This document shows, piece by piece, positions 4,485 to 5,626 of a DNA stretch of 5,626 bases (position 1 is the stretch's first letter; every line of letters starts with the position of its first letter). Source of the stretch: Nitrososphaerales archaeon TH5895 (lineage in GTDB: Archaea; Thermoproteota; Nitrososphaeria; Nitrososphaerales; Nitrososphaeraceae); the NCBI GenBank assembly GCA_014523695.1, contig JAATVS010000192.1:1-5626 (forward strand), written 5' to 3'. The notes under the pieces are model-generated. The model did not search any database. It had not been told where the DNA came from and saw only the letters and a program-made list of their open reading frames with translations. A program made the position numbers and the translations under genes.

Positions 4485-5624
4485 TTACCATATGTACGAA
4501 ATCATATCTCCTTGGTCAAAGAAGTACAAATATCCATCTCTAGAACCGACAATTAGCATTTCACCAGCAAGACATGGCGATGAGTCTATCATGTCCATTG
4601 TCGGGAACTTCCAAAGTAGTTGGCCTGACAAGATGTCTAGGTAGTATATATGGGAGTCAAGCGATCCAACGAAAACATTCAGGCCTCCGGTGAGGAGGGG
4701 TGAGGACCATATCTTACCCGCCGTCTTATACTTCCAGATTGATGAACCATTAGTCGACCTTACACAATGCAGGTGACCGTCAGAGGTTCCCACCAAAATA
4801 TGCTGGTGAATTTTGGAGGGTGAGGACAGCAAAGGAGATTCTAAATGTGCAGACCAAAGGATAGCACCATTATCTTTGTTTATTCGATAGAGGTTGCCGC
4901 TCTGAGTTCCTATGTAAACAGAGGGAAATCCGAGATCATCGCAATCGTCATCATTATCATTCGATAGACAAGGAGAGGAGGATCTGATCTTACCGTTAAG
5001 TTCCGTCTTCCAGATCATATTGCCGTCCAGGTCCAATGCGTATAACATGCAATCATCTGAACCCACGAAGACCCTGTTTCCATCAGACGAGGGTGAACAC
5101 CAAACCTCACTACCTGTGGTAAACTGCCATCTGACATCCCCATCGTTGTTTAACGCATAAATCTTTCCGTCTAAACACCCAAAAACATGAATATCATGGA
5201 TAGAACAGATTGACGAAAATACTCCCTTTTGCAACTTGAACTTCCATATCTCGGATGCGTCTTGAACATCAAATGCACAGACGTTACTATGCTTAATGTC
5301 AACGGCTGCATCGCCGACCCAATTTGAAAAGGTTCCCACTATCAGGAGCCCTTTGTAGATCGAGGGAGTTGAAACAATTGGACTGGATGTATTAATATGC
5401 CATTTTATAAGCGCACCGCTTATTTCAATTCTATATATCCGACCGGTGATTGTGCAAACATAAACTGATGCATTGTCTGACACCGGTGAAGATAGTATGG
5501 GGCCTAACTCTATCATAGTTTTAAAGGTCGGCTTGCGCAAAAAAGCAGAGCTGGATGTACCTGTTCTCTGGCTACTGCCTTTGAAGGAAGTCCACGAATC
5601 ACTTGATTTTGAATCTGATGGCAA
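4485..5624 (-). CDS. Eight-bladed PQQ-repeat-like beta-propeller protein (5' end at window edge)
   Basis: A 379-residue repeat protein of the PQQ-like/WD40-like propeller class (the fold of BamB and quinoprotein dehydrogenases). Blades end in a recurring G-x-x-x-W strand, with tryptophans at 75, 127, 166, 205, 257, 297, 338 and 379, and each contains an SSP-type turn followed by VFVGSxDGxLYAL-like strands. That gives eight blades spaced 39-41 residues, except two of 52. Blade 2 has an insertion near 99-112; blade 5 has an acidic one at 221-230 (SNDNDDDCDD). No enzymatic residues were recognised, so it is more likely a scaffold or binding protein than a dehydrogenase. The opening WTSFKGSSQRTG (11-22) is typical of the family's N-terminus, so TTG at 5624 may be the true start, but only two bases lie beyond it and the frame could continue. 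No signal peptide is visible, and ten cysteines suggest a cytoplasmic protein if the start is right. The cupredoxin gene lies 176 nt downstream on the same strand. Confidence 0.85.
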   Translation of the reverse strand: MPSDSKSSDSWTSFKGSSQRTGTSSSAFLRKPTFKTMIELGPILSSPVSDNASVYVCTITGRIYRIEISGALIKWHINTSSPIVSTPSIYKGLLIVGTFSNWVGDAAVDIKHSNVCAFDVQDASEIWKFKLQKGVFSSICSIHDIHVFGCLDGKIYALNNDGDVRWQFTTGSEVWCSPSSDGNRVFVGSDDCMLYALDLDGNMIWKTELNGKIRSSSPCLSNDNDDDCDDLGFPSVYIGTQSGNLYRINKDNGAILWSAHLESPLLSSPSKIHQHILVGTSDGHLHCVRSTNGSSIWKYKTAGKIWSSPLLTGGLNVFVGSLDSHIYYLDILSGQLLWKFPTMDMIDSSPCLAGEMLIVGSRDGYLYFFDQGDMISYIW

Positions 5625-5626
5625 GG

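Overview
The window looks like chromosomal DNA from an archaeon, most likely an ammonia-oxidising Nitrososphaeria (Thaumarchaeota) relative. The reasons are an archaeal-type aspartyl-tRNA synthetase preceded by a NusA-like KH protein, a membrane-anchored blue copper (type 1 Cu) domain with Asn/Ser/Thr-rich linkers, TATA-box-like elements placed for very short leaders, and frequent TTG starts. The lineage is inferred from gene content and was not tested by any search.

Layout, left to right. (1) 1-438, minus strand: the N-terminal part of an oligopeptide/dipeptide-type ABC transporter ATPase that runs off the left edge. (2) 439-787: a 349-nt divergent intergenic region with a good TATA box for the rightward genes and two short palindromes, one of them a perfect 12-mer. 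(3) 788-2717, plus strand: a two-gene information-processing operon of a NusA-like KH/Cys-motif RNA-binding protein and aspS, 19 nt apart. (4) 2718-2735: a tight convergent junction with a T6 run that can end aspS transcription. (5) 2734-5624, minus strand: reading leftward, an eight-bladed PQQ-type beta-propeller (at the right edge, possibly lacking a few N-terminal codons), then a five-helix membrane protein with an external cupredoxin domain, then a JAB1/MPN (JAMM) metalloprotease.

The NusA-like/aspS pair serves transcription/RNA binding and translation. The propeller, cupredoxin and JAMM genes share a strand, but the 176-nt gap before the cupredoxin gene carries its own TATA-like element, so one functional unit is not demonstrated. 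Nothing amounts to a clear new system: there is no CRISPR array, insertion sequence, RNA gene or toxin-antitoxin pair that I can support. The points most worth checking are the one-residue-short JAMM loop, the membrane cupredoxin architecture with its unplaced C-terminal tail, the Cys-rich propeller with an acidic loop, the AspRS insertion and specificity residues, and the palindromes in the divergent intergenic region.
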